The notes beneath the pieces are model-generated. The model did no database searches. It saw only the letters and a list, made by a program, of their open reading frames with translations, and had not been told where the DNA came from. Of a DNA stretch of 64,000 nt, positions 43,924 through 53,617 are shown piece after piece. Source of the DNA: Spirochaetota bacterium. Lineage in GTDB: Bacteria; Spirochaetota; Spirochaetia; Treponematales; Rectinemataceae. Made by a program: the position numbers and the translations under genes. The DNA lies in NCBI GenBank assembly GCA_029265255.1, contig JAJUJQ010000005.1, positions 1 to 64,000 of the forward strand, given 5' to 3'. How positions within the stretch are numbered: position 1 is the first letter of the stretch; the number at the start of each line of letters is the position of its first letter.

Positions 43924-45111
43924 ATGAAAGCAGTTGCAGCTAAGCGGAACGTCAGGCTACATGGAGGGTCTTCATCCATGAAGCATATGTCCTCGAACGG
44001 AAGTTCCGAATTTGCACGCACATTGGATTTCGAAACCAGGGAATCCCGGGTACGGTGCGCGGCTAGGCGGAGAGGAATATCTGATGGTTCGCTGTTCCCC
44101 ACGGCAGAGATCGACTCGACCGAAGCATTGATTCCATCGACTCGTCAGGTCGACCCAGCGCTGCTCCTTGCGTTCCATCGTCTGCATTTTCTGACATGGC
44201 AGGAACGCCTCGTCCTGCTTGCGCGTGTGCGGGACCGACAGGACTTTCTGCAGATGGGGCTTGATGAAATCTCGGCGCTCTTGTACCGTCGGCTGCGGGT
44301 CAAAGCGCTAGATCCGGCGCGCGTCCTAGCTCATGCCGAGGTCGACGCAGCAATGCTGCATACGCTTTCTGCCCGGTTCGTGCCGGTCATCGATCCTGAA
44401 TATCCGCAGCTGCTTCGCGAAATCTATCGGTCGCCATTTGGACTTTTTGTTCGGGGTGCCGGAAGGCTTGACCAGCATCAGGCCATCACCATGGTGGGGA
44501 CTCGCACGCCGACAACGATCGGTATCAAGACGGCCGTCAGTCTTGCGAGCGAAGCAGCAGCGATGGGGCTGTGTGTGATCTCGGGCCTAGCGCGAGGGAT
44601 AGACGCAGCGGTTCACCGTGGCGCGCTGTGTACAGGCGCAGCCCGCACAGCGACAGGCTCGAAGTCGACGCGTGGCTCAACTATTGCGGTTCTTCCTTGC
44701 GGCATCGATCGCATCTATCCTCCTTCGAACCGGGGTCTTGCTTCCGACATCATGGCGTCGGGAGGGCTGCTGGTTTCGGAGTATCCGCCCGGCGTGAATA
44801 TCGATATCTACCGTTTTCCGGAGCGGAATCGCATTCTCGCGGGGCTGTCTGCACTGACAGTCGTTATCGAGGCTCCCAGGAAGTCGGGCGCTCTAATTAC
44901 TGCTGAATTTGCGCTGGCAGAAGGACGCGAGCTGGCGGTAGCTGCGGCATGCAGAAGGTCGAGCCGAAACGCGGGTGCCGATGCGCTTGCCGAGGATGGC
45001 GCGCCAGAGGTACGTACCGCCGCTGACCTGCAGGCGCTAATGAATATCGAGGACACGTTGTGTGAGAAAGTCATGTCCCCGGGAGGAGCCAAGCTGAATG
45101 GCAACGACTAG
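43924..45111 (+). CDS. dprA: DNA processing protein DprA, divergent
   Basis: About 395 residues. Rossmann-like DprA core: MVGTRTPTTIGIKTA, CVISGLARGIDAAVHRGAL, TIAVLPCGIDRIYPPSN, FPERNRILAGLS and KSGALITAEFALAEGRE. DprA loads RecA on incoming single-stranded DNA. Oddities are a ~17-residue insertion (CTGAARTATGSKSTRGS) after the SGLARGID motif and loss of the usual AVPG segment (here AVAAACRRSSRNAGADAL). The start is ATG 43924 (MKAVAAK) or slightly upstream. Overlaps topA by 14 nt. Confidence 0.82.
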   Translation: MKAVAAKRNVRLHGGSSSMKHMSSNGSSEFARTLDFETRESRVRCAARRRGISDGSLFPTAEIDSTEALIPSTRQVDPALLLAFHRLHFLTWQERLVLLARVRDRQDFLQMGLDEISALLYRRLRVKALDPARVLAHAEVDAAMLHTLSARFVPVIDPEYPQLLREIYRSPFGLFVRGAGRLDQHQAITMVGTRTPTTIGIKTAVSLASEAAAMGLCVISGLARGIDAAVHRGALCTGAARTATGSKSTRGSTIAVLPCGIDRIYPPSNRGLASDIMASGGLLVSEYPPGVNIDIYRFPERNRILAGLSALTVVIEAPRKSGALITAEFALAEGRELAVAAACRRSSRNAGADALAEDGAPEVRTAADLQALMNIEDTLCEKVMSPGGAKLNGND

Positions 45112-47260
45112 GAATACCGCAAAAAAGAGCAGGGGTGGCAAAGAACCAGCCTCTGCGTCGTCAGAAAAATCCAAGACTCTGGTGATCGTGGAATCTCCTG
45201 CCAAAGCGAGGACTATCGAAAAATATCTTGGTTCGAAATTCCGGGTGCTGGCTTCGAATGGACAGGTTATCGATCTGCCAAAATCCCGTCTTGCCGTGGA
45301 TGTAGATCATGATTTCGAGCCAGAATACATCACCGTACGAGGGAAGGCGCAAAAATTGAAGGAACTCACCGAGGAAGCCAAGCGTTCCACTGCGGTGGTC
45401 CTCGCCTCGGATCCTGACCGCGAAGGGGAAGCGATTGCCTATCAAATAGGAAAATATCTTGGAGACAAGGTCAGGGGAATTGCTATCTCCCGTGTGACGT
45501 TCAATGAAATTACCAAACCGGCTGTGCAGAAGGCGATGGCTTCACCGCGTGAGATCAACATGAGCCTGGTCGAAGCCCAGAAGGCACGGCGCGTCATCGA
45601 TCGGCTAGTGGGATATACTCTGTCGCCTCTGCTCTGGCAGAAGGTCAAATCAGGTCTGTCCGCCGGCCGCGTCCAGTCAGTGGCCCTCAAGCTGATATGT
45701 GACCGAGAAAAGGAAGTCGAATCCTATGTTCCCGAGGAATACTGGACCGTGGAAGCCCAGATCAGGGCACATCAGCACCTCCTGAAGGCCGAACTATCGC
45801 TGCTTGGCGGCGAAAAGCCATCGATACCCAATGAGTCTGCTGCCAAGGCCATTATCGCCAAACTCGCTGGGAACGAAGCGATTGTCAGCGCAATTCAAGC
45901 CTCGGATCGGGCTATACGTCCAAAGCCGCCTTTTACGACATCGACTCTCCAGCAGACTGCGGCAAACCGTCTCGGTTTTACCAGCACCAAAACCATGAAG
46001 GTGGCACAGCAGCTCTACGAAGGCGTAGATCTCGGGCATCAACGCCTGGGTCTTATTACCTACATGCGTACTGATTCCACACGAATTTCTGAAACAGCGC
46101 TCCAGGAGACCCATTTATGGCTCATGCAGTATTTTCCCGGAGAAACTCCCGAAACACCGATTCGCTATGCGGCCGCCTCCACTTCGCAGGACGCTCATGA
46201 AGCAGTACGCCCAACCAGAATAGATATTACTCCCGACGAAGCAGCGCGCTATCTCAAGGGCGATCATCTCAGACTCTACACCCTCATCTGGGAACGTTTC
46301 GTCGCTTCACAGATGAAGCCAGCAATGATACGAACCCATACCGCGGACATTCAGATCGGTGAAGGCATCTTCCGTGCATCGGCGTCTTCTTTTGTCGAGG
46401 AAGGGTTCTATAAGGTTATCAGACTCGGTGCATCGAAAGAAGAACGAACGAGTCACTCGCTGCCTGTAAAGGAAGGCGAACATCTGCATGTAGAAAAGAT
46501 CCATGGCATTCAGCATTTTACGCAAGGACCATCGCGCTATACCGACGCAACCCTGGTCCGAACCCTCGAGGAACTCGGTATCGGAAGACCTTCGACCTAT
46601 GCGCCGACTATCGAGACACTCATCGAGCGATACTATGTCCAGCGCGATAAGCGACAGCTGATACCGACTCTGCTTGGAAAGATAATCAATGAGATTCTTG
46701 CTTCGAATTTCCCGGAAGTAATCAACACACGTTTCACCGCGGAAATGGAATCGATGCTCGACCAGGTCGAAGAACGAAAGGTCGACTGGGTCAGTGAAAT
46801 GAAGAAATTCTTCTTTCCATTCCGGGACAAGATTTCCAGAGTTATGGACGAATTGAAGGATATGCACGGCATCCTCGACGAGAAGACCAGCGAATGCTGC
46901 CCCAAATGTGGCAAACCACTGGTCAAGAAGCTGGGGCGTTTCGGATACTTTCTTTCTTGTTCGGGATTTCCGGAATGCACTTTCACCAAATCCGTTCCGC
47001 TCGCGCGCTGCCCAAAGTGCGGCGGCGACATTGTACCCCGCGTGACAACCAAAGGAAGGCGGAAAAAATTTTATGGCTGCAGCAGGTATCCCGAATGCGA
47101 TTTTATGACGCTCTACAAGCCTACTGAGGTGAATTGTCCGCATTGTGGCTGGTTCCTTGTCGAGAAATACGATCGGAAAAGCGGCACGCAGAAAGTCTGC
47201 ATCAATCCGGATTGTGATTATCTCCATTCGCATGATGAGAAAGCGCGGGAGGAACACTGA
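45098..47260 (+). CDS. topA: DNA topoisomerase I
   Basis: 720 residues. Toprim domain VIVESPAKARTIEKYLG and DPDREGEAIAYQIG; the active-site Tyr is in LITYMRTDSTRIS (~residue 325). Three C-terminal zinc ribbons are CPKCGKPLV...CSGFPEC, CPKCGGDIV...CSRYPEC and CPHCGWFLV...CINPDC. Relaxes negative supercoils. ATG 45098 lies inside the dprA 3' end. Confidence 0.96.
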   Translation: MATTRNTAKKSRGGKEPASASSEKSKTLVIVESPAKARTIEKYLGSKFRVLASNGQVIDLPKSRLAVDVDHDFEPEYITVRGKAQKLKELTEEAKRSTAVVLASDPDREGEAIAYQIGKYLGDKVRGIAISRVTFNEITKPAVQKAMASPREINMSLVEAQKARRVIDRLVGYTLSPLLWQKVKSGLSAGRVQSVALKLICDREKEVESYVPEEYWTVEAQIRAHQHLLKAELSLLGGEKPSIPNESAAKAIIAKLAGNEAIVSAIQASDRAIRPKPPFTTSTLQQTAANRLGFTSTKTMKVAQQLYEGVDLGHQRLGLITYMRTDSTRISETALQETHLWLMQYFPGETPETPIRYAAASTSQDAHEAVRPTRIDITPDEAARYLKGDHLRLYTLIWERFVASQMKPAMIRTHTADIQIGEGIFRASASSFVEEGFYKVIRLGASKEERTSHSLPVKEGEHLHVEKIHGIQHFTQGPSRYTDATLVRTLEELGIGRPSTYAPTIETLIERYYVQRDKRQLIPTLLGKIINEILASNFPEVINTRFTAEMESMLDQVEERKVDWVSEMKKFFFPFRDKISRVMDELKDMHGILDEKTSECCPKCGKPLVKKLGRFGYFLSCSGFPECTFTKSVPLARCPKCGGDIVPRVTTKGRRKKFYGCSRYPECDFMTLYKPTEVNCPHCGWFLVEKYDRKSGTQKVCINPDCDYLHSHDEKAREEH

Positions 47261-47263
47261 GTC

Positions 47264-48178
47264 ATGGATGCACGGCTGGTCGATTATCTCGAGTACCTCG
47301 CGGCAGTAAGAGGGCTCTCGCCGCGGACGGTCGAGGTCTATCGACGAGATCTTGCCCTGTATGAAACCTTCCTTGAAGGGAAGGATGTGGATGAGGCAGA
47401 TGCGGCAGACATTCGCGCGTTTGCAGGCTCGCTGGTGATGGAGAAGCGTGCATCGTCCTCGATAAATCGCGCGCTATCTGCAGTTCGGGGATTCTATCGC
47501 TATCGCATGCGCTTCCATGCAAGGCAGGAAGATCCGGCCAGGTCAGTCGAAAACCTGCCGGCACAACGACATCTCCCCGCGTTTCTCTTTCAGGAGGAAG
47601 CGCAGCGCTTCCTGGACGGAATAAGCGGGACACGGTTCCGTGATGTGCGAGACAAAGCGCTCCTTGAAGTGATGTATTCGAGCGGCTGCCGGGTTTCGGA
47701 ACTCTGCGCGATGGAACTTGCTCGCATAGACCTCAAGGCAGGTACGGTTAAAGTAAAAGGGAAAGGATCGAAAGAGCGGATTGTTTTTCTCTGCGAATCA
47801 GCCCTGTACGCGGTGCGGCAATATCTTGCGAGACGTGCCTCACTCATGCTCCGCCTGGGGGTTGCGGAACATGGGCGCTTGTTCATCAACGCCAAAGGTA
47901 CGCCGCTCAGCACACGGGGTGCTGAAAAAATCGTCGAGCGGCGCAGACAGGAGGCCGGGATTCAAAAGCATCTGACCCCTCACACCTTCCGGCACAGCTT
48001 CGCGACTCACCTTGTCGCAGCAGGCGCGGACATGAGGGTGGTTCAAGAAATGCTGGGCCATTCGAGCATCTCGACGACTCAAATCTATGCGCATGTCGAT
48101 ATGGAGCGTCTTCGAAAGGTGTATGAGCAGGCTCATCCGCACGGATCCGGGCCACACCCAGGAAGAAAGCGAGGTTGA
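47264..48178 (+). CDS. Tyrosine recombinase, XerC-like
   Basis: 304 residues. Core-binding helices ([21 protein letters not shown]), catalytic Arg in [33 protein letters not shown] and [15 protein letters not shown] with the Tyr. Same family as the 43031 gene but only distantly similar, so the pair probably forms the XerC/XerD heterotetramer. Two nt after topA and 1 nt before hslV. Confidence 0.9.
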   Translation: MDARLVDYLEYLAAVRGLSPRTVEVYRRDLALYETFLEGKDVDEADAADIRAFAGSLVMEKRASSSINRALSAVRGFYRYRMRFHARQEDPARSVENLPAQRHLPAFLFQEEAQRFLDGISGTRFRDVRDKALLEVMYSSGCRVSELCAMELARIDLKAGTVKVKGKGSKERIVFLCESALYAVRQYLARRASLMLRLGVAEHGRLFINAKGTPLSTRGAEKIVERRRQEAGIQKHLTPHTFRHSFATHLVAAGADMRVVQEMLGHSSISTTQIYAHVDMERLRKVYEQAHPHGSGPHPGRKRG

Positions 48179-48179
48179 T

Positions 48180-48746
48180 ATGGGAAAGATGCCCTTGCAT
48201 GGAACGACGATACTGGCCGTTCGAAAAGATGGTCATGTAGCCATGGCGGGTGATGGCCAGGTCACCATGAACACGACAGTGCTCAAGAACAATGCCCGCA
48301 AGGTACGAACCACGTATAACGGAAAGATTCTTTGCGGTTTTGCCGGTGCCACCGCGGATGCTTTTACCCTGTTCGAGCACTTCGAAGCCAAAGTGCAGGA
48401 ACATGGAGGGGACCTCACCCGTGCCGCTGTGGAGCTTGCCAAGGATTGGCGTACCGACCGAGTGCTCCGCCGGCTCGAGGCTATGCTTCTTGTGGCTGAC
48501 GCCGCAAAAATGTTTTTGCTTTCTGGCACTGGAGATGTGGTTGAGCCAAGTGAGGATGCCATCGCGATAGGTTCCGGCGGTCCCTATGCCTATGCCGCGG
48601 CCATCGCCTATCTCGATGCTGCAAGACGACTTGAAGAAGCCAATCTCCCCTCTCTGACCGCTCGGGATATCGCGGAGCGGAGCCTTAGAATTGCCTCTGG
48701 AATTTGCATCTATACCAACGACCATATCGTTGTGGAGGAACTCTGA
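48180..48746 (+). CDS. hslV: HslV (ClpQ) peptidase subunit
   Basis: 188 residues. The mature N-terminal Thr lies in [12 protein letters not shown] after a short propeptide (MGKMPLHG); [37 protein letters not shown] and SGTGDVVEP follow. Proteasome-like peptidase that works with HslU. GAGG precedes ATG 48180. The stop overlaps hslU (TGATG). Confidence 0.96.
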   Translation: MGKMPLHGTTILAVRKDGHVAMAGDGQVTMNTTVLKNNARKVRTTYNGKILCGFAGATADAFTLFEHFEAKVQEHGGDLTRAAVELAKDWRTDRVLRRLEAMLLVADAAKMFLLSGTGDVVEPSEDAIAIGSGGPYAYAAAIAYLDAARRLEEANLPSLTARDIAERSLRIASGICIYTNDHIVVEEL

Positions 48747-50122
48747 TGACCGACAGCGAATTACTCACTCCTAAAAAAATAGTTGAGGAGCTCGACCGCT
48801 ATATCGTCGGCCAGCAAAAAGCGAAAAAGGCGGTCGCCATCGCGCTTCGAAACCGGATACGCCGGCGCCGGCTTCCTCCCGAGGTGCGTGAGGAAATTGC
48901 CCCCAAGAATATTCTCATGATAGGCCCCACAGGGGTTGGAAAAACCGAAATAGCCCGTCGTCTGGCGAAACTCTGCGGCGCGCCCTTCATAAAGGTTGAG
49001 GCGACTAAGTTTACCGAGGTCGGCTATGTCGGACGCGATGTCGAATCAATGGTGCGGGATCTCATGGCCGCCGCCGTTTCGATGGTGAAAGAAGAGATGG
49101 AGCTGCGCGTCGCCGATGAAGCAAAACGGCGCGCGGAAGATCGCGTGCTTGATATCCTGCTGCCAGGGCTTTCCACATCCGATGAGCCGATTGGTCAGTC
49201 ACAGGCTACGATTATTGTTCCCACGCAGGCTGCGGCCGCGGGAGGAGAAACGCGCGAAAAATTCCGCAGAATGTTGCGCGAAGGAAAACTTGACTCACGC
49301 GAAATAGAACTCACGGTTCCGGCTCAGGGACCTCAGATCGAGCTTTTCGCCGGCACACAGTTCGAGGAAATGAATATCGCGCTAGGGGGTCTTCAGAATC
49401 TGTTCGGTGGAAAGAAGAAAAAGAAAACGGTGACTGTTGCCGAAGCTATTCCCATCCTCGAAGCGGAAGAGCGTGAACGGCTGATAGATCAGGAAAAAAT
49501 TGTCCAGGAAGCGAGAATACGCGCTCAGGAATCGGGCATCATTTTTATCGATGAAATGGACAAGATCGCCAATCGCGAAGGCAAGAACGCCGGTGGCATC
49601 GATGTGTCACGCGAGGGTGTGCAGCGCGACCTATTGCCTATTGTGGAAGGAACCACGGTGAATACCAAATGGGGTCCCATAGACACTACCTTCATTCTCT
49701 TTATCGGAGCTGGAGCATTCAATGTTTCGAAGCCTCAGGACCTTATTCCGGAGCTGCAGGGCCGCTTTCCTATCAGGGTCGAACTCGAAGCGCTGACTGG
49801 CGAAGATTTTGTGCGCATCCTCACAGAACCGAGAAACGCGTTGGTCATCCAATACACTCAGCTCTTGTCTACTGAAAATGTCACTCTCGAGTTTACTCCG
49901 GATGCCGTGGTCCGTATTGCCGAAATCGCCGCCGCCGCAAACCGGCAGTCCGAAAATATCGGCGCTCGTCGTCTTCATACGGTCATGGAGCGCTTGCTTG
50001 AGGATATTTCGTTCGGAGCGGATGAATATGCAGGTTCTACCGTGGTCATCGACAGGAATTATGTGGATGACCATTTCAAGGATTACGTTCTGCAACAGGA
50101 TTTGAGCAGATACATTCTCTAG
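48746..50122 (+). CDS. hslU: HslU (ClpY) ATPase subunit
   Basis: 458 residues. ELLTPKKIVEELDRYIVGQ, Walker [30 protein letters not shown], an I-domain containing a poly-Lys patch (GGKKKKKTVTV), Walker B IIFIDEMDKIA and the C-terminal ISFGADEYAGSTVVID-type tail. Unfolds substrates for HslV. In many spirochaetes flgB-flgC-fliE follow this gene; here a sigma factor follows instead. Confidence 0.96.
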   Translation: MTDSELLTPKKIVEELDRYIVGQQKAKKAVAIALRNRIRRRRLPPEVREEIAPKNILMIGPTGVGKTEIARRLAKLCGAPFIKVEATKFTEVGYVGRDVESMVRDLMAAAVSMVKEEMELRVADEAKRRAEDRVLDILLPGLSTSDEPIGQSQATIIVPTQAAAAGGETREKFRRMLREGKLDSREIELTVPAQGPQIELFAGTQFEEMNIALGGLQNLFGGKKKKKTVTVAEAIPILEAEERERLIDQEKIVQEARIRAQESGIIFIDEMDKIANREGKNAGGIDVSREGVQRDLLPIVEGTTVNTKWGPIDTTFILFIGAGAFNVSKPQDLIPELQGRFPIRVELEALTGEDFVRILTEPRNALVIQYTQLLSTENVTLEFTPDAVVRIAEIAAAANRQSENIGARRLHTVMERLLEDISFGADEYAGSTVVIDRNYVDDHFKDYVLQQDLSRYIL

Positions 50123-50144
50123 TGGAATGTGAAAGGAACGGAGC

Positions 50145-50924
50145 ATGGAATACGGATCAGTGGACGAGCACAGGCTGTGGGAGCTCTACCGAAAGACATC
50201 GGATATCCATGTCCGTGATGAAATTGTTGCGCGCTACGCGCCGCTTGTCAAATACGTCGCGGGGAAGGTTTCGGTAACGCTTCCGTCCATGGTGGACTAC
50301 CGTGATCTGGTGGGATACGGCAACTTCGGTCTTCTGGATGCTATTGAAAAATTCGATCCACACAAGCACGTCAAGTTTAAAACCTATGCGGTAACCCGGA
50401 TCCGCGGTGCAATTTACGACCATTTGCGCGAAATGGATTGGATTCCTCGGTCCGTGCGTAAGAAAGCCAAGCAGCTTGAACGGGCTATTGCGACTCTGGA
50501 AAGCCGCCTTGGAAGGCCGGCAAGCGATGATGAAATCGCGTCGGAAATGGGAATCGACCGAAAAGAACTTTCGCGTCTCATGGCGAAAGTATCCTCATCG
50601 TCCATTCTCTCGCTCCATGAAATCTGGCCAGCGGGCTCAGATTCGGAGGGAGGAATGCTCGGAGACACCGTTGAATCGGCATCGAGCGCGAATCCCGATG
50701 CTGCGTTGGAAAGAGAGGAAGTCCGGCGCGTGATTATGGAGGCGATACAAGAACTGCCCGATAAGGAAAAGAAAGTACTTGTCCTCTATTATTATGAGAA
50801 CATCACTCTGCGTGAAATCGGCCGAATTCTCGATGTCACGGAATCGCGTGTGAGTCAGCTGCATACCAAAGCGATCCTCAGGCTCAAGGCGCGCCTCCTG
50901 AATCGTCGAAAAGGCATCATGTAA
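50145..50924 (+). CDS. FliA/WhiG-family sigma factor
   Basis: 259 residues. Sigma-70 region 2 (RDEIVARYAPLVKYVAGKV, DYRDLVGYGNFGLLDAIEKFDP, FKTYAVTRIRGAIYDHLREMDW), region 3 (GRPASDDEIASEMGI) and region 4 (ELPDKEKKVLVLYYYENITLREIGRILDVTESRVSQLH). The IRGAIYDHLR motif is typical of the sigma-28 (motility) and WhiG group. There are no flagellar or chemotaxis genes within the window, so its regulon here is unknown. 22 nt after hslU. Confidence 0.9.
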   Translation: MEYGSVDEHRLWELYRKTSDIHVRDEIVARYAPLVKYVAGKVSVTLPSMVDYRDLVGYGNFGLLDAIEKFDPHKHVKFKTYAVTRIRGAIYDHLREMDWIPRSVRKKAKQLERAIATLESRLGRPASDDEIASEMGIDRKELSRLMAKVSSSSILSLHEIWPAGSDSEGGMLGDTVESASSANPDAALEREEVRRVIMEAIQELPDKEKKVLVLYYYENITLREIGRILDVTESRVSQLHTKAILRLKARLLNRRKGIM

Positions 50925-50962
50925 TCATCTTTGCAGCCTTCAAAAAGGGACTCACGGCAGGA

Positions 50963-52333
50963 TCAGCTTCCTGCACTCCCTTCTGGAACGGCAATGCCGT
51001 ACTGCTCGATTTTCTGATAAAGGGTCTTGCGACCTATTCTCAGGATTTCTGCTGCCTTTGATTTGTTGCCGCCCACCAGCGCCAAAGTTTCCGCAATAAG
51101 TATCCGCTCGGCATCCTCCAGCGAAGAGAAAGCGGGAATACAGATATTGCGCCGCTCTCCAAAATTCCGCGGTCCAGGGGGCAGATCGTCCAGTGTGATC
51201 AATTTGCCCGATGCCATGACCACCGCGCTTTCGATGCAATTCCTCAGTTCGCGGACATTACCGGGCCAGTCGTAAGTATAGAGAGCCTGGCGGGCACGGG
51301 GGTCGAAACCTTCGATTCGCTTGCCGTTCTCTTCAGAAAATTCCTTTAGAAAGGCCATGGCCAGGAGCGGAATATCCTCACGGCGCTCTCTCAACGCCGG
51401 GACATGGATGTTCACGACATTGAGCCGGTAGTACAGATCCTCACGGAAGCGGCCTTCCGCGATTTCCTTCTTGAGGTCGCGATTGGTTGCTGCGATAAGC
51501 CTCACATCGACTTCGATTGTTTCTTCGCCGCCGACCCGTTCGAACTTGCGCTCCTGCAGGACACGCAGTATTTTGATCTGAACATTCTGGTTGATTTCGC
51601 CAATCTCGTCGAGGAACAGCGTGCCCCCATCCGCCATTTCGAATCGGCCCCGTTTGCGAGCCGCGGCGCCGGTGAACGCTCCTTTTTCATGGCCGAAAAG
51701 TTCGCTTTCCAGCAGGCTTTCCGCGAGCGCGGCGCAATGTACCTTAATAAATGGTTTGTCCTTGCGCGGGGAAAGATTATGAATCGCGTCGGCAACAAGC
51801 TCTTTGCCCACTCCCGATTCGCCGGTGACAAGGACACTGGCTCTGGTTGGCGCCACCTTGCGGATAAGGTCGAAGATATGCTTTATACCGGGGGATTGGC
51901 CGATAATGTAGCTGCGGGCACGCTGGCTTTCGACTTCGGCTCTTAGCTCGAGATTGGTACGATAGAGCTCCCGTGTCTCCACCGCGCGGTGCACCAGGTT
52001 GATCAAGTGGTCGGTGTTTGGCGGCTTCGCGATGAAGTCAAAGGCCCCCTGCCGCATGGCTTCTACCGCTTTGTCAACACTGCCGTGAGCGGTAAGGATG
52101 ATGACAGGTAGCCCTGGATGTGTCGAAACAACGTACTGCAAAAGATCGAGCCCGCTCATCCTGCCCATCTTGTAATCGGTGATGATGACATCGACGTCTT
52201 CCCTGTCGACAACAGTTTTGGCCTCCATGCCATCTCGCGCGGTTCGGACCTCATATCCCTCAAGAGAAAAGAGCTGAGCTAAGCCTTCTCTGATATTTGC
52301 CTCATCATCGACAACCAGCAATGTGGCGCGCAT
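50963..52333 (-). CDS. NtrC-family sigma-54-dependent response regulator
   Basis: 456 residues. Receiver domain with phospho-acceptor Asp in [11 protein letters not shown] (~55), AAA+ domain with Walker [12 protein letters not shown], the sigma-54 contact GAFTGA ([19 protein letters not shown]) and Walker [12 protein letters not shown], and a C-terminal Fis-type helix-turn-helix ([22 protein letters not shown]). Activates sigma-54 promoters when phosphorylated. Four nt after its kinase gene; AGGAGG precedes the ATG. Treponemes carry a similar regulator (AtcR type); the targets here are unknown. Confidence 0.92.
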   Translation of the reverse strand: MRATLLVVDDEANIREGLAQLFSLEGYEVRTARDGMEAKTVVDREDVDVIITDYKMGRMSGLDLLQYVVSTHPGLPVIILTAHGSVDKAVEAMRQGAFDFIAKPPNTDHLINLVHRAVETRELYRTNLELRAEVESQRARSYIIGQSPGIKHIFDLIRKVAPTRASVLVTGESGVGKELVADAIHNLSPRKDKPFIKVHCAALAESLLESELFGHEKGAFTGAAARKRGRFEMADGGTLFLDEIGEINQNVQIKILRVLQERKFERVGGEETIEVDVRLIAATNRDLKKEIAEGRFREDLYYRLNVVNIHVPALRERREDIPLLAMAFLKEFSEENGKRIEGFDPRARQALYTYDWPGNVRELRNCIESAVVMASGKLITLDDLPPGPRNFGERRNICIPAFSSLEDAERILIAETLALVGGNKSKAAEILRIGRKTLYQKIEQYGIAVPEGSAGS

Positions 52334-52336
52334 GGT

Positions 52337-53617
52337 TCAAGCCTCCTTCTGGCGCGGTGGAGTGGGTATGGCGGGGAGCGACTGGTGTTCTACCACTGTG
52401 GTCTCGGAGCCATGAAGGGTATCATTCTGCAGATCGAATGTCGGACTGACATCGAGGCCTTCATCCCAGGCGGGCAGGGATTTCCGTTCGGGCTGGGGAA
52501 TCGGCAGATGGATGACGAAGGTAGTCCCTTTTCCTGGCGTGGATTCCACTGTGATTTCTCCATCATGCTCTTTGACGATCTTGAAGGTGATGGTCAACCC
52601 GAGACCGGTCCCACTTTCCTTAGTAGTGAAATATGGCTCGAAAATTTTGGTGAGAAGCTCTTCGGGAATACCGACGCCCGTGTCACGAACAGCGATCTGC
52701 ACTTCATCTCCAACTGTCGAGGCGCTAATCACGAGCCGGCCTCCTTCAGGCATTGCGGCGATAGCGTTCTTGATGATGTTGAGTAGGGCCTGCTTGAGAT
52801 ATTTTCGATCGATCATGACCTCGGGCAGGTCTTTTCCGAGCTCGACCTCGACGGAAATATTTTGGCTTTCGGCTTCCTGACGGGTGAGTTCAACTACTTC
52901 GCTGACCGCTTCCTCCACGTGATCGCGGATGAGCACAATATCCATCGGACGGACGGCAAAAAGAAAGTCAACCACAATCGCGTTGAGTCTGTCTATTTCC
53001 TGCTCAACGAGCGAGATATTATTGAAAAGAGGGGCTACTTTCTTGGTGCAGGATTTTGAAAGGATGCGTCGAATGATGCCAAGCTGGATACGAATCGACG
53101 CGAGTGGATTTTTTATCTCGTGCGCCACTCCCGCGGCCAACGTGGTGAGTGCCGCGAGGCTTTCCGCGCGTCGAAGCTGCGCTTCTTTTCGGCGCCTCTC
53201 GGTAATGTCTTCGATATGAATAAGATTTCCAGAAATTTTTCCTTCCGAGAGGAGGGCAGAGATGCTGATGGAAACTATCCGCGTGCCCGCAGGACGGGAT
53301 AATGAAAATTCACGGTCGAATGTGTTCTCTTCAGCATTGAGTGCGGCGCGGAAAAATCCAACAAGCTGATCGTCGTTCAGTTGTTCCCATACCGGGACCT
53401 CGGTGTTCCATGAAGTGATTTTCAAGAGCTTTTCTGCCGCCCGATTGATGAGGAGCGGTCTGTGATCAAGGTCGCAGACGATAATGCCGTCGAGCGTTGA
53501 ATTCAGCGCAGCTTCATAGATGCCGAATTCGCTTGACAGATTCCTGAGCAGCTGTTTGAGACCTTCTGGGGGTATGCGATCGATCCGCTTGAGCGCATTT
53601 TCATAGACTGCCTTCAT
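52337..53617 (-). CDS. PAS-domain sensor histidine kinase
   Basis: About 426 residues. A PAS domain (~30-150: EAALNSTLDGIIVCDLDHRPLLINRAAEKLL), then the HisKA box GVAHEIKNPLASIRIQ (His ~171), and HATPase motifs NIIKNAIAAMPEGG, DTGVGIPEELL and GTGLGLTITFKIVKEHDG. No transmembrane segments, so a cytosolic sensor like NtrB or the treponemal AtoS type. GGAGG before ATG 53617 decides the start, which lies inside the holB 3' end. The last ~35 residues are unstructured. Confidence 0.9.
   Translation of the reverse strand: MKAVYENALKRIDRIPPEGLKQLLRNLSSEFGIYEAALNSTLDGIIVCDLDHRPLLINRAAEKLLKITSWNTEVPVWEQLNDDQLVGFFRAALNAEENTFDREFSLSRPAGTRIVSISISALLSEGKISGNLIHIEDITERRRKEAQLRRAESLAALTTLAAGVAHEIKNPLASIRIQLGIIRRILSKSCTKKVAPLFNNISLVEQEIDRLNAIVVDFLFAVRPMDIVLIRDHVEEAVSEVVELTRQEAESQNISVEVELGKDLPEVMIDRKYLKQALLNIIKNAIAAMPEGGRLVISASTVGDEVQIAVRDTGVGIPEELLTKIFEPYFTTKESGTGLGLTITFKIVKEHDGEITVESTPGKGTTFVIHLPIPQPERKSLPAWDEGLDVSPTFDLQNDTLHGSETTVVEHQSLPAIPTPPRQKEA

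Noticed and set aside
46307..47257. 316-codon minus-strand frame opposite topA
   Set aside because: It is a mirror of the conserved topA coding frame, with no start signal or domain.
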